A DNA stretch of 64,000 nucleotides. Origin: Atrichornis clamosus (taxonomy: Eukaryota > Chordata > Aves > Passeriformes > Menuridae). The DNA lies in assembly GCA_013400975.1 (NCBI GenBank), contig WBMZ01011712.1:1-64000 (forward strand), given 5' to 3'. The notes beneath the pieces are model-generated. The model was not told where the DNA came from. It saw nothing but the letters and a program-made list of their open reading frames with translations, and did not search any database. Made by a program: the position numbers and the translations under genes. This document shows positions 1 to 10,839 of the stretch, piece by piece (position 1 is the stretch's first letter; each line of letters opens with the position of its first letter).

Positions 1-326
1 CCGCTGTAACCTGCACTGATCCCCGGTCCTGGCACCTGTGCCGATCCCTTTTACCGGCACTAACCCCCGGTTCTTCCACCCGCCCCGACCCCTTTAACCC
101 GCACAGGTCCCCGATTCTTCCACCCGCCCCAAGCCCTGTCCGGTGGCACCGGGAGCTGCTTCAGCCAACGGACGCTCCCTCACACCGAGCCTGGCCACCC
201 CCTTACAGCCCCCGCCGGCTCAGCCCCACCACCTGAGACACACCCCGTAGTTCCCCACCACGTGGGTCGACCCCCCTCCACCTCACCTTCATTCCCCGCA
301 GTCCCGGACTCCCGCCCGCCCCTCAC
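1..326 (-). other. MLF1: MLF1 intron 1 (5' part)
   Basis: This is the start of the first intron of MLF1, reading right to left from the GTGAGG donor at 326-321. It is GC-rich and continues the promoter CpG island. It carries a three-copy tandem repeat at 9-138 (listed separately). The second MLF1 exon is not in the window. No other feature is seen. Confidence 0.75.
9..138. repeat. 44-bp tandem repeat, about 3 copies
   Basis: Three imperfect copies begin near 9, 53 and 97, each with a C-rich core (ACCxGCACxxxxCCCCGxT, then CCCTTTTA or CCCTTTAA). Copies two and three are closest to each other and share CTTCCACCCGCCCC. The array sits in MLF1 intron 1 near the CpG island and has no recognised family. 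Confidence 0.7.
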
Positions 327-373
327 CTGAAAAACGGATCATCCTCAAAGGTCCTCCCGAGCCCCCCGAACAT
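327..373 (-). CDS. MLF1: MLF1 first coding exon (partial gene)
   Basis: The minus strand reads MFGGLGRTFEDDPFF plus a split codon (AG) and then a GTGAGG donor. The FEDDPFF block directly after a short variable start is the signature N-terminus of myeloid leukemia factor 1, where serine normally follows and would be completed by the next exon. MLF1 is a small adaptor that shuttles between nucleus and cytoplasm, binds 14-3-3 proteins and affects p53 stability through the COP1/COP9 signalosome axis. The start was chosen because the ATG at 373-371 has a strong context (GCCGCCATGT) and the family starts there. Only 15 codons and two bases are present; the rest lies off the left edge. The gene lies downstream of RSRC1 on the same strand, as in other vertebrates. 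The call rests on one short exon plus synteny. Confidence 0.85.
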
Positions 374-451
374 GGCGGCGACCGCTGCTCTCTGCGCGCC
401 CCCGGCCCCGCGCCGCCCCTCCTCACCGCGCCGCGCGCCGCCCCGCCCACG

Positions 452-501
452 CACGTGACCAGCGGGCGCTCCCATTGGCCGCGGCGCCCGAGGGGCGGGG
501 C
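452..501 (-). promoter_or_regulatory. MLF1: E-box, CCAAT box and GC box cluster
   Basis: CACGTGAC at 452-459 is an E-box of the USF/TFE type. ATTGG at 474-478 is an inverted CCAAT box (NF-Y) as read for MLF1, about 100 bp upstream of its ATG. GGGGCGGGGC at 492-501 is an Sp1-type GC box. Spacing and order are typical of CpG-island promoters. The motifs are read directly; occupancy is inferred. Confidence 0.6.
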
Positions 502-516
502 TCCCCACGCGCCGCC

Positions 517-530
517 GTTGCCGTGGCGAC
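517..530 (-). promoter_or_regulatory. MLF1: RFX X-box
   Basis: On the minus strand this reads GTCGCC-AC-GGCAAC, fitting the RFX X-box consensus GTNRCC N(0-3) RGYAAC in both half-sites. It lies 144 bp upstream of the MLF1 start codon. RFX factors drive cilium genes and MLF1 is reported as enriched in ciliated cells, so the site is plausible; binding is inferred. Confidence 0.55.
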
Positions 531-1180
531 CGCGCCGCCGCCGCCGCTCCAGAAAGTTCCCGGGAATTCGGGAAGTGCGGGAATGGCGGTCTCGCTGCCC
601 CTCGGGATGCCCCTCCCGAAGCCCCGCTCTGCCCCGTGAGGCCGCGGGGTGCGGCCCGGCCCGGCCTGGCCCGGGGAGTGTGTGTGGGGTACAGGCCCGG
701 CCTCAGCGGGGCTGTGGCGCGTCCCGCTCCTCGGCAATTTAAAAAATAAGTCTATTTTTTTCCAGTAGATGGCAGTAAAATAAAGCTGCGGCCCATTCCC
801 AGCCACTGGAAACACGCGATGGCCTCAGGGGAACGTGGGAAAGCATCAAGAGCCTGGGCTGGAATATCCATAAAGAGCAATTCCAGCAAAACACAGCACT
901 GAGCAATGTCCGGGGCCGGGAAGGAGGAAGGACAGGGATGCTCTGGCCCTGAGGATCAGGGACACCGGGCCCTGCACTGAGGCAGATTCCCGTTCCAAGG
1001 CTTTGTGTTAGTTCATTATTGCTTAACTGCCTTTGGGAGTGGGAAGGGTTAGGATTACAGTTAAACAGGGAAAAGGAGCTCTTGGGCTTCTTAGCAGGAA
1101 GAAACAGGTCCACAAGTAAAGGAAAAAGCCCCCAGCAAGCCTTTGGAATAGTTGTCAAAGGGAGGTTTCAGTGAAAGAAT

Positions 1181-1207
1181 GGATCTGGGAGCTCTTTTCC
1201 AACCTTA
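1181..1207 (+). mobile_element. CR1 3' tail remnant
   Basis: GAGCTCTTTTCCAACCTTAA is the sense 3' tail of an avian CR1. It abuts an antisense CR1 tail, so the two are tail to tail. Confidence 0.6.
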
Positions 1208-1265
1208 ATCATAGAATCATGTAGGTGGAAAAGGTCTTTAAGATCATCAAGCCCAGCCATGACTT
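1208..1265 (-). mobile_element. CR1 3' end remnant
   Basis: ATCATAGAATCATGTAGGTG followed by GGTCTTTAAGATCATCAAG is the reverse complement of a CR1 3' terminus. Confidence 0.8.
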
Positions 1266-1600
1266 TATTCTAAGCACAAGATTCTGTGACGGATTTGATA
1301 CAAAATACCTGGAAAGTGTTGTCTGGTTTTCCTGGAGAGCAGAGGCTGGGAACATGAGGGGTGTGGATAAAAACTGTGGGTACATTTAACTGAGTTCTGA
1401 AGGAAAACACTTGGAAAGAACAGGAGGTAAAGGAATCTCACCTTCGTTCTTCATAAAATGGGACAATTACAGGAAAAAAACATTTATGTGCTTGGAAAAA
1501 TTCTCCTCGTCTAGGTGGCAAAGTGTCTCAGGGTTGTTTCCTCTCTTCAGTCCTCTCCTCACATCTATTTCAATATCCCAGTTTTTAAGGGGAAGATACA

Positions 1601-1778
1601 ATCCCAGAATGGACTGGATTGAGAGGGACCTTAAAGCCCATCCAGGGACACCTTCCACTATCCCAGGTTGCTCCAAGCCCTGTCCAACCTGGCCTGGAAC
1701 ACGTCCAGGGATGGGGCAGTCACAAACTCCCTGCAAAATCTGTTCCTGGTCCTCACCACTCTCACAGGGAAGAGTCTC
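1601..1778 (-). mobile_element. CR1 3' end fragment
   Basis: It starts with an eroded tail (ATCCCAGAATGG), then GGGACCTTAAAGCCCATCC and the CCACTATCCCAGGTTGCTCC block. It is an antisense CR1, 5'-truncated, and lacks the CCATGGGCAGGG segment found in its relatives. Confidence 0.9.
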
Positions 1779-1907
1779 CGTGTTTTATATCCATGTTTAG
1801 GAACTGTAATAAATAATATAAAACCCCACCTGGTTTGGTTTGGGTAGACAAAACCCGTGCTCCATAATCCCACCGGGTTATCCCAGGCATGTGCTCTATA
1901 GAGACTG

Positions 1908-2169
1908 TGGAGTGCCAGGACACAGGGAATGGCTTCCCACGGCCAGAGGGCAGGGATAGATGGGATATTGGGAAGGAATTCCTGGCTGTGAGGGAGGTAA
2001 GGCCCTGGCACAGGGTGCCCAGAGAAGCTGTGGCTGCCCCTGGATCCCTGGAAGTGTCCAAGGCCGGGTTGGACGGGGCTTGGAGCAGCCTGGGATAGTG
2101 GGAGGTGTCCCTGCCCATGGCAGGTGGATCTTTAAGGTCCTTTCCAACCCAATCCAGGCTGGGATTCCA
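1908..2169 (+). mobile_element. CR1 3' end fragment
   Basis: Sense-oriented CR1 running from the GGACACAGGGAATGGCTTCC block through GGATCCCTGGAAGTGTCC to the tail CCTTTCCAACCCAATCC. It is 5'-truncated with no reverse transcriptase coding sequence. Confidence 0.92.
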
Positions 2170-5100
2170 CGGACTCACCCTTGTAAAAAGGAAGTTTTTC
2201 TCACACTAAAACACGGGTATGGAACTTCCCCCCAGCTGTTCCCAGCACTTCACATCACCCACAGGTCACTGTTTCATTTCATGCCAACTCCGAAGGATGA
2301 AATCCCTTTCCCAGGCAGAGCAGCTCCAGTGCTGGATCCCCGTGCAGGATGTAAGGAATGTGTGTTGCAGTGGTTGTTAATTTTGCAGCTGTTGGAAGGA
2401 GCTCATTATGGGATGCTCGGTGCCAGGATGCAGGGCTGTGTTTGCACAGTGAGATCTTTAATTGCTCCGGCCTTCTCCTGGCTGGTGCCTGCTCCAGCTC
2501 CAGTTCTTTTGTGGAGATAAAAAGAGTTCTGTAAGGAACCTCCTCGTGCTGCAGCTCTGTCAGGCTGGAGGGCATCTCCAACCAGATTAATGATGTCTGC
2601 CTTAATAGAAGAAAACTTTGCATAAACGAGATTATGGTTTCTGCTGAAACCTGCCAACTCTTATTCATTTGCAGTAAATATTATCTTTAATTAAAAGTTT
2701 TAAGGTATCTTGTTCCTGAGCTAATGAGATCTACAGTGATTTCCCTTAGGAATTAATTTACCTTCTTAATTCTCATTCATTTGGGTGATATGACTATTTA
2801 AATCTGGTTCAGGCTTCAGAGCTTTGTGGAACACGTTCATCCAGAACAAAAGGTCATTTCGCCATATTGATGTTGTGTTGGTATTTATAATTCTCTTGTT
2901 CTCTCTCCCTCCCAAAGATCCCTGTTTAGGTTCCTGCCCCAAACACTTCTGACTAACCCTCGTGTTCCTCTGAACCCTTCATGCTGAGAGGCTTTTTTTC
3001 CACAGCCATTTCCCTTTGGATTTGTGTTTTCTCTTCCCTCCAGAGTAAAAATCAATTCTAGTGATACTGAAAAAAGACTGATTGTGATCAACTTCTTCAT
3101 ATAAAACATACAAAAATCTGCAGAAAACATTTGGTGCAACTGCTGAAAAATACAGGAATATATCTGCCTTCATATCTGGGAAAGCATCAACTCCAGTTCC
3201 TCCACAAGGATTATTTTTAAGCAGCAGGGATGCTGAACACTTGGAGGTGAAAACTGCATTCCTGCACACGTGTTTAAATGGGAAAAGTGCCAGCCAGGAA
3301 CTGGGTTGGGAGAATTACAGCCAGAATCCCTTTCTAAGGCTGGACACAATGCTGCTGGCTGGACTTTACGTTAAATAGTCATTAGAACTAAATGACAAGG
3401 TTCCCTTGTTTTAAAAATAAATACAGATGAAAATTAAAAAGTAAATTTAAAAGGAAGCATCTGGTTTGCACACACAAAGAAGAAACCAAGAAAGAATTCA
3501 AATTCCTTAGCTCATTAGCAGGAGATTGTTCTGTTGACATCCAGTCTGTATCCTGTGAATCCTGTGAAGATGCTGGGTCTGACAAGGGTTAAAAGTTGGG
3601 TAATTAGTTACCCTAACGAGGGAAATGGAGCCATCAGAGCCAACCTGTCTGTGCTGACCAGAGGTGGTTTTGTTCTGTCTCTGATGAAATACGAAATACC
3701 CTTCAGGACTATCCTGTCAGCCTTAACCAGGTAAGTTCAACCACATTTTATGGAAGGTGCAAACCAGGGAAGGACAATTCCTCCTTTTTATAGGAAGAAA
3801 TTCACTTTCTTTTACTGTTATTCCAAATTTTTCCATTTTTCACCCAACAGTTTGTGACAGAAAACCTCCCCATGCCCACCCCGCGACTCACTCTGCGTAT
3901 AATTAGGAAATAACCTTCAAAACTGCTCGTGTGGCTTTGCAGCTGATAAAAGAAGTCAGAGGCTGCAGGAGGAACTCCTGGCTGCAGGAACTCCCAACCC
4001 TGAACTTCCAGCACCAAAAAAGGGGAAGAAGCTGATTTTGGGGCCCGGGCCGGGCGTGCGCCAGCGCAGGCTATAAACAGAGCTGTCACCAGCTGCTCCA
4101 GGCTGGAGATATCCTTCCATTTATAACCCACTGCAGCCCCACTTCCTCCATCCCACAGCAGTCAGAGCAGCAGCAGTAATGGATGAGCTCGTAAATAATG
4201 CTGCCAGGGCTGCAGATATCCTTCGGAGAGCAGGAGGGATCCTCGGGGGGGGCACCCGTGCTCCGAGGCCTCCCTGTCCCTGATGTCTCAGGAGAGTGGG
4301 AAAATGAGATTTTCCGTGTTTTTCTTCGGGGAGGCTGAAAATCAGGGACAACGTGCCAATCTAAAACACCAGTCTGTGTACAACATACCAATGGAAAAGT
4401 AGGAATTGCCAGGCTGGATTACCTGGGATGCCTCCACGGTGTTTTATTTATGATTTAGCCAGGCTGGATGTTTTGTAAGGAATTTCCAGAATGTCCCCAA
4501 CAGGTGGATGTGACACAGCCAGCCCACGGCCTGGCACATCACTGCCATCCCAAATCATTCCCAAGACATTCAGGAGAAACTTTTGTTTCCTTTAAAAATT
4601 GTTGGAATGCTCCTTTTCAAATCATCCCTACAAGCAATAATCCACTGGAGAGTTCCTGAGGTTTTGGCTTTAATTACATCTTGGAGCAATGAATTCCTTA
4701 ATTTTCCGTCATGTGAACCAGCATTTCCTTTAATCAGCCCTAATTTTGTGACCTTTCTCTTCTTGTTTTCGTTTAGCAGAGTAAGAACTGAGCCATAGAA
4801 ATATTTTTAAAAAACAACTTCACCCAGACCCTGCCAAGGCCTGGCTCCAGTGGGAGCATCCATCATTGATTCCAGGATTTGATCCAAGGGTAGTATTTGT
4901 TTAAATGGGCTCTGTTGCCATCGTGTGCAGTAACTAGTGATGGATAAACCCTTTGGCAGCACAGGGAGCACAGGGAATTCTCATCCCAAGCTGCAGCTCT
5001 TTCATTTTGCCATTCCCAAAGGCCACATGACCAAAAAAATTGAAGGTGCTGAGCTTGAACAGTCTTCTGTGAGACGACAGAGTTATTCCTTAAATCCTGG

Positions 5101-6510
5101 CAACTTCTCTCTGGCATTGGAAGGGAGAGAAACAATTCCTGCTGCAGCCTCAGCTCCAGCAGTGGGTGATGAACCGGGGGAAAAGCTCTTGGCACTGCCT
5201 TTGGTGCTTCCTTCAGCAGCACATCCAGGGGACAGCAATTCCTGCGGGAGGTGACGGACTCCTCCCCAAAGCTGGAGAGACACCAGGGAAGAGATCCTGG
5301 ACTTTTGGGTGGCATCTTGGAGGCTCTTCCCAGGGAATGCAGCGCTGGGGCAAAATCCGTCTCAGGTTAACGGTGAAGATCAGCAGAACCAATCCCAGGA
5401 TTTGGCCACGGCCTCCAGCTGTAAAATCAGCCCCAAACGCAAAATGGAGAAAAAATCCCACCTGGGCAGCAGGAGCTGCTCGAGTTACCCAGGCCCTCCA
5501 GGAGCCCTTTTCCACAGGGATCCAAAGCCAAGTTTACCTTGACTGGCACCACTTTTAGTCCCTGTTTCAAACCTGTGCCCAGCTCAGCCCATATTTTGTT
5601 TGTTCAAGCCCTTGAACTGCCCTGAAAGGGCCGCCCTGCCTCAAGCTGTGTCTGAAGCTAAAAATCACTCCTGCCACTTCAGCAGATCCTATTAATTCCA
5701 TGTTCCAATTAGTCCTGTACCCAGTGAGTGTATCCAAGGCACAGGTTATCCCAACATGGAGTTACCCAGCTCAGTTCTGGCTGATTTCACAGGTAGGGCA
5801 GGAATTCATGATCACTTCTAATCATCAAGGAGAGTTTTCTCTGGTCACTTAAGAAAAAAACCCGGCTTTTATGACACAATTACTTTTAAATTACATTTCT
5901 TGCAGCTCCAAACTTCCAGAAGTGTAGGAAACATTTAGCTCTGTTTACCCACAGCCGAGTTATTAAAAATTGGGTTTTTCCAACCATTTTGGAAACCCTG
6001 GGAGCACTTGGGGGCCCTGCTCTGTTCTCTGTGTGCTGCCCAGCAATGTCAGGAGCAAGGTTGAAGGAAACCTGAGAGGACCCAGACAATCAGTGCTCAA
6101 TCCCTGGCAGTTCTGGAAGGATCAGCAGTTCCTATTTACATTTCCAATGGATTGGTATAAATGAGGTGTCCCCACTTCTTCCAGCTGGTCCTTTGCAGGT
6201 GGGCTCAAAGCTGCTCTGCCCTTTCCAGAGGCTTAAGGGGATTTTTAGGGGAAGAGGCCTTTGGGTAGTGCTGTTCCAGAGGTGATTTCATTCCATCTGT
6301 GACATCAGCTTTTGCAAAGGCAGTTTGTGAGAAATTGTTGGTAAATGTCACATAAAAGCCAGCACTGGAGGCAGATGTGTAAGAACATGGACATCAATAT
6401 TGTATCTAAATATCTGAGCTCCCAGCTGTTCCCAGCTCAGTAACTCGTACAAGGCCTGAAATAAGATGACAAGAATTTATAAAAAACCAGTATCAAATTC
6501 ACTGGTGTAG

Positions 6511-6957
6511 AATCAGAGAGTGATGGAATGGTTTGGATAGGAAGGGAGCTCCAAGCCCATCCAGTTCCATGGGCAGGGACACCTCCCACTATCCCAGGCT
6601 GCTCCAAGCCCCGTCCAGCCTGGCCTTGGACACTTCCAGGGATCCAGGGGCAGCCACAGCTGCTCTGGGCACCCTGTGCCAGGGCCTCCCCACTCTCCCA
6701 GGGAAGAACTCCTTCCCAATATCCCATCTACCCCTGGCCTGTGGCAGTGGGAAGCCATTCCCTGTGTCCTGTCCCTCCATCCCTTGTCCCTCTCCAGCTC
6801 TCCTGGAGCCCCTTTAGGCACTGGAAGGGGCTCTGAGGTGTCCTTGGATCCTTCCCTTCTCCAGTTGAACACCCCCAGCTCTCCCAGCCTGGCTCCAGCC
6901 CTGGGAGCATCTCCATGGCCTCCTCTGGACTCTCTCCAGCAGCTCCATGTCTGTGGT
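6511..6957 (-). mobile_element. CR1 3' end fragment, about 450 bp
   Basis: One of the longest CR1 pieces here. It begins at the tail (TGGAATGGTTTGGATAGG) and extends past the usual truncation into the segment ending CTCCAGCAGCTCCATGTC. It is antisense, with no intact open frame. Confidence 0.92.
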
Positions 6958-9392
6958 GGTGGGAGTCAAGCACCTGGAATGTGGGAGCTGGGCTGGAAGC
7001 ACTGGGCACCCTCCTCCCCTCCCAGGCTTCAGCTCCTGCTCCCTTCCAGGAAGAGGAGCCACATGGTGTCCCGTGGCCCCGGAGTGGCAATTCCAGAGTG
7101 ACTCAGGGTCTCATTCCCAGCGTCACCTAACCCGGCCCAGCCACTGCTCCTCCTTTTTCCAAACAGCCAGGGAAAACCAAATCAGGCAACGCTGCACTGA
7201 GGCAGAACTGCAAGTGGGGAGTATTTGAAATTGTGGTTAACAGTATTTTTAGGAATTTCTTCATCACTGTTTGAAGCTGAGGAGTCACCAGAGCCCCTGT
7301 CAGACGTGGGATAATCCCGGGTTCCAGCTGATCCCGCCTCACAGAAGGTTTCTGGAGTTCAAGGATCCCCACTAAAAATAACTCCCTTCTTGTAAGCTGA
7401 CAAATGGAAAACTGTCATCATCCAGAGGGCTGGTTTTGGGTTACTGATGGAACAGAGGCCTTGGGATCATCCAGTGCTGCTGCTCTCGGAGTGACTGAAG
7501 CAGAAGGAGCAACATTTGATCTCCTGGCTGGGAGTGTTTTCTTCGACAGCATCACCTGAGCAGCAAAAACTTCCTAAAATGTTGTCCCAAACCTACTAAT
7601 AGTCATTGAAAACCCGACCACAGCTCCTTTACAAGCAAGCATCCCACACCAAAGAGTTGTGGAGCTGCTGGATGACTCATGGAATGAGGAAGGGCCACTC
7701 CACCTGCTTTGCTGTGAGTGGAGGGCGGCTGCTCCGCAGGCTCAGGGAGATGAGTCTGCAGATGGAATTCCTGGGGGAAGAGGGCTTTGCTGCCTACCAG
7801 GAGTGGGAAGGGCTCCAGTTACAGCATTATCTTCCCATTCCTGCACTGCATTCCCTGAGCCACCGTTCAGGCAGTTTGGCATCAGCAGGAACTCTGTGCA
7901 TCAGAGACACCCAGAGCCCCGAGTGACAAAACCATCTCCCTGCTGGCTCAAATCCCGTGTTTTACTGGGAAAACTCACACACAGCTGCTGCTTTCCCTTG
8001 CTTATTCAGGAGTCCACTCCCTTTCACCAGGAGCAAAGTGGAAAATACAACAGAAAGATAAACCTTCCACAGGCAAGAATCCTAAATGGGAGAAATCAGA
8101 AGAAAAAGGCACAGGAACCAAAAAGTAGGATTATTGTCACAGATTAAGGTTTAGAAGATAAGGACAAGTGGGATTACTGGATCAGGAGAAGTGTGGGTTG
8201 GGATCAGCACTGCCCTTCTGCAGGTGGGTGGTGATAATTTGCACACATTGGTAAGGGTTTATGGCCAGGTGCTGACATTAATTAATTTGTACCTGGCTGA
8301 TGAGGTGCTCCCTTTCCCTCAGGAGAAGAAAGCTCCACACACGGAATGGTGGAAGGCACAGAACCTTGGAAACAATCCCTTTATAATGTGTCCAAGTGTA
8401 CAATAATCCCAGCAGCAAGTTCCAAAGTCACCTCAGTCACACAGCAAAGTTGATTTCTGATGGTGCTGCCTCCTCCCACGTTCCATTCCTGCTATTCCAA
8501 CATCTGCCTGCCTTTGACAGGAAAATGAAGAACTGATCCCAGGATGCTGCTCAAGGAGAAGTGAAGTTTGTCCCACTGGAATTGAGGGCTGCAGCCCAAA
8601 GCTCTACACCCAGACCCCAGGAGTGGCCCTGCACAACCTTGGGGTCACTCATCCACAGGAGGAGTGAAACTCCCCTGGAAAATCCACCTGGAATTGCTGA
8701 GATCACCGGGCAGTGCCATGGGAGCTCCCACCTGAGCGTGGATACCTTTGGAAGTGTGTCCTGCAGGGACTGGCAGGGCTGCCACGAGGTTCGGAACAGG
8801 AGGGATCCAGGCAAAGACTCCATCCTGACAATTCCTTCCGCTCCCAACACCCACAACTTCCTGAGCTTCCATGCCCACCTTGAATGTGCAAAGGAGGGAT
8901 TGAGAAGGGTGGCAGGACAAGAAACCAGGAAAAACCCTCCTAAATGAACCAGCTGGGGCAATAACCAAGCTATTTATTCCATGAAAACTGCAGAATCCTG
9001 GGAAATTCATTACTGGATATTCTGATCATTGAGCTGATAAAAATCAATTTTATCCTGATTTCCTCCATGTTTCCAATGGTCTTTGGAATATTTCAGTGCA
9101 CACTTCCATTCAGCTGGGATTATCTAAATGCTATTTCCATTTTCTTGCCAGCTCCTGCTCCCAATCCTCCTCCAGCAAATTTAGATGTTGATTGATGAGC
9201 AATAAATAATAAATAAACCCTACTCTTACCTTAAGTCTTGTTTACAGACCAGTTTGTAGAATTTTCTAATATTCTACAGAGCTGCAAAAAAAAAAAGGAA
9301 TCATTTTACATCCAGAACACACCAAAATTGTCCAACACAACGCGTGGAAAAGAGGAATTTACACCTGCACCTTCCATGGACATCAAACAGTT

Positions 9393-9398
9393 TTTATT
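9393..9398 (-). terminator. RSRC1: Candidate RSRC1 poly(A) signal AATAAA
   Basis: TTTATT on the plus strand gives AATAAA on the minus strand, about 1.35 kb past the RSRC1 stop. A TG-containing stretch follows, as in a typical downstream element. It is the first canonical hexamer I found after the stop. Confidence 0.4.
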
Positions 9399-10528
9399 TT
9401 CTATGAAAGACACATAAAAGGTGATTAGAAAACACAACAGTGACAAATATTTACCAGCTGAAAATGCAGAAATGAAACAAGGGAAACTATTTTTTTCCTG
9501 CAGACAAGGCCCTGGAATATTTTAATGCAGGATAAAGTAAAACCAACACTTCATAAAGAAAGTAAAAACATGTTAAGAATGCAAATTTAATACATTTTCC
9601 TTTTCCATCTGTGATCTAAAATAAAAAATAAGACAACCAAAGTACATTTCCAGAGTCAGCCTCCATTTCTGATCACCACAGAGCCGAGAACCAGGAAAAA
9701 GAATCCTAAAAAACAGCCTCACAAGGGAATGCTGATGCAGGGAAGTTCCAGTGAGGTCCAGCCAGAGGTGGGGGCTCAGTTTTCTCTTCTCCTGATGTCA
9801 CAGTTTTCTCACAGCTTTGCTGCAGAAATACTTTTGTATTTTACCTTTTTTTGGTTGATATCCTGCATTTAGTTGGATGATGGCCAGATTTTTTTGTGGA
9901 AGTTTATCCAGGCTAAATCCAGCATTTAGTTCAGACTAAACTTTCATTATTTGAAAGTCACACCTGGCCGGAGTGAACTGCATGGCCTGGGAACAGTCAC
10001 TGTACAGGAGCAGGTGTGTGATAATTGTATCACCTGGTAATTATCTCAATTATAGTGGATATCACTTCCCATTTGGAGTTGCAGCAGTGGCAGATGTTCA
10101 AGGAAATGCTGAGCATTTTTCCACCCAAAGTGAGCAACCCGGAGCAGACGGATGAACACATCCGTGAAGAAGATTCCCTCAGCCAGGAACCTGACCACAG
10201 ATATTCAGGATTCAGGAGGAGGAAGGAAGAAGGGATCACAGTGCTCCCACCTGCCCTGGATCCTCTCCAGCTGCAGGGGATGGAGAGGCCTGGGATGGCA
10301 CCGCTCATCCCGACTGTCCCAGCGCCGCCAAATCCCAGCCCGGAGCCTCCTTTTCCCATTTATCTCCCAACTCCTACCTGGCTCTCTAGATTTTTTTTTT
10401 TTAACTGGGAGGTATAAAATTATGTTTTGTAGGCTGTCAGGTGTTTTGTACCGCAGAGGAATTCCCTCCAAAAAAAAGGAAACACCCCTGGCTCTGCTGC
10501 CCTGCCCATCTCCAGCGCTGAGTTGGGG

Positions 10529-10627
10529 AAACAGGACAGAACATTCCCATTTTTTCAGGTGAAACAGGACAGAACATTCCCATTTTTTCAGGTGAAACAG
10601 GACAGAACCTTCCTGTTTTTTCAGGTG
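10529..10627. repeat. RSRC1: 33-bp tandem repeat, 3 copies, in the RSRC1 3' UTR
   Basis: Copies start at 10529, 10562 and 10595. The first two are identical (AAACAGGACAGAACATTCCC then ATTTTTTCAGGTG) and the third differs at a few bases. The near-identity implies recent expansion. Because 33 is a multiple of three, both strands keep an open frame, but this is downstream of the RSRC1 stop. Confidence 0.9.
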
Positions 10628-10746
10628 AAACCCTCCCTGTCTGCACAGCTCAGAACAAGCACTAAAATCTCCTCTAGGAGACAAAGAGAACAATTGAATG
10701 GTGGGAATTCTGTGTGGGAACTGGCCTGGGATGATCCCGGGAGCTG

Positions 10747-10839
10747 TCAGGCCACGGGGCTTCCCATCAGCCTTTCCTGGCGGAGAGCAACCAACCTCTG
10801 GAACCACTTCTCCTCAGCTTCTGCCTTCTCAATGAACAG
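10747..10839 (-). CDS. RSRC1: RSRC1 terminal coding exon
   Basis: The minus strand enters after a TGTCCCCCAG acceptor and reads [16 protein letters not shown], then [14 protein letters not shown] and TGA at 10749-10747, 30 codons plus stop. This is the invariant C-terminus of RSRC1 (arginine/serine-rich coiled-coil 1, SRrp53), a nuclear SR-related protein that takes part in constitutive and alternative pre-mRNA splicing and in 3' splice-site selection. The exon starts in phase 0, matching the preceding exon. The charged helix and LMGSPVA end are typical of the family. The 3' UTR continues to the left. Confidence 0.95.
   Translation of the reverse strand: MFIEKAEAEEKWFQRLVALRQERLMGSPVA

Larger units (their letters stand above)
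374..740 (-). promoter_or_regulatory. MLF1: MLF1 CpG-island promoter and 5' UTR
   Basis: A dense GC- and CpG-rich block begins at the MLF1 start codon and ends abruptly near 730, where AT-rich sequence starts (AATTTAAAAAATAAG). No TATA box is seen at the expected distance, so a dispersed CpG-island promoter is likely, with transcription starting near 390-450. GC boxes, a CCAAT box, an E-box and an X-box lie upstream. No divergent coding gene is seen on the other side; the open frames on the plus strand here resemble no protein. Confidence 0.8.
741..9374. other. RSRC1-MLF1 intergenic spacer
   Basis: This spacer lies between the MLF1 promoter and the presumed 3' end of RSRC1. It contains five CR1 fragments (1181-1207, 1208-1265, 1601-1778, 1908-2169, 6511-6957). 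The rest (741-1180, 2170-6510, 6958-9374) is unique sequence of ordinary composition, with a small GC-rich patch near 4040-4075. Open frames up to about 160 codons occur by chance on both strands, without recognisable domains or splice context. I see no gene, RNA gene or further promoter. Confidence 0.7.
9375..10746 (-). other. RSRC1: RSRC1 3' UTR (approximate extent)
   Basis: This is sequence downstream of the RSRC1 stop codon on the minus strand. Its end is placed just beyond the best AATAAA in this stretch, at 9398-9393; ATTAAA hexamers at 9591-9586 and 9526-9521 are alternatives. The proximal part holds three 33-bp tandem copies (10529-10627); the distal part is AT-rich. No coding potential is seen. 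Only cDNA could fix the true end. Confidence 0.4.

Noticed and set aside
372..742. Plus-strand ATG (ATGGCGGCGACC) and open frames in the MLF1 promoter, suggesting a divergent gene.
   Set aside because: The ATG overlaps the MLF1 start on the other strand and the frames are GC-rich noise. RSRC1 and MLF1 are adjacent in other vertebrates without a gene between them.
6437..6872. Similar peptides (for example SHYPRLLQAPSSLALDTSRD) recurring in many open frames across the window.
   Set aside because: All are translations of CR1 3' untranslated sequence in either orientation, not a protein family. No CR1 reverse transcriptase or endonuclease coding segment is present.
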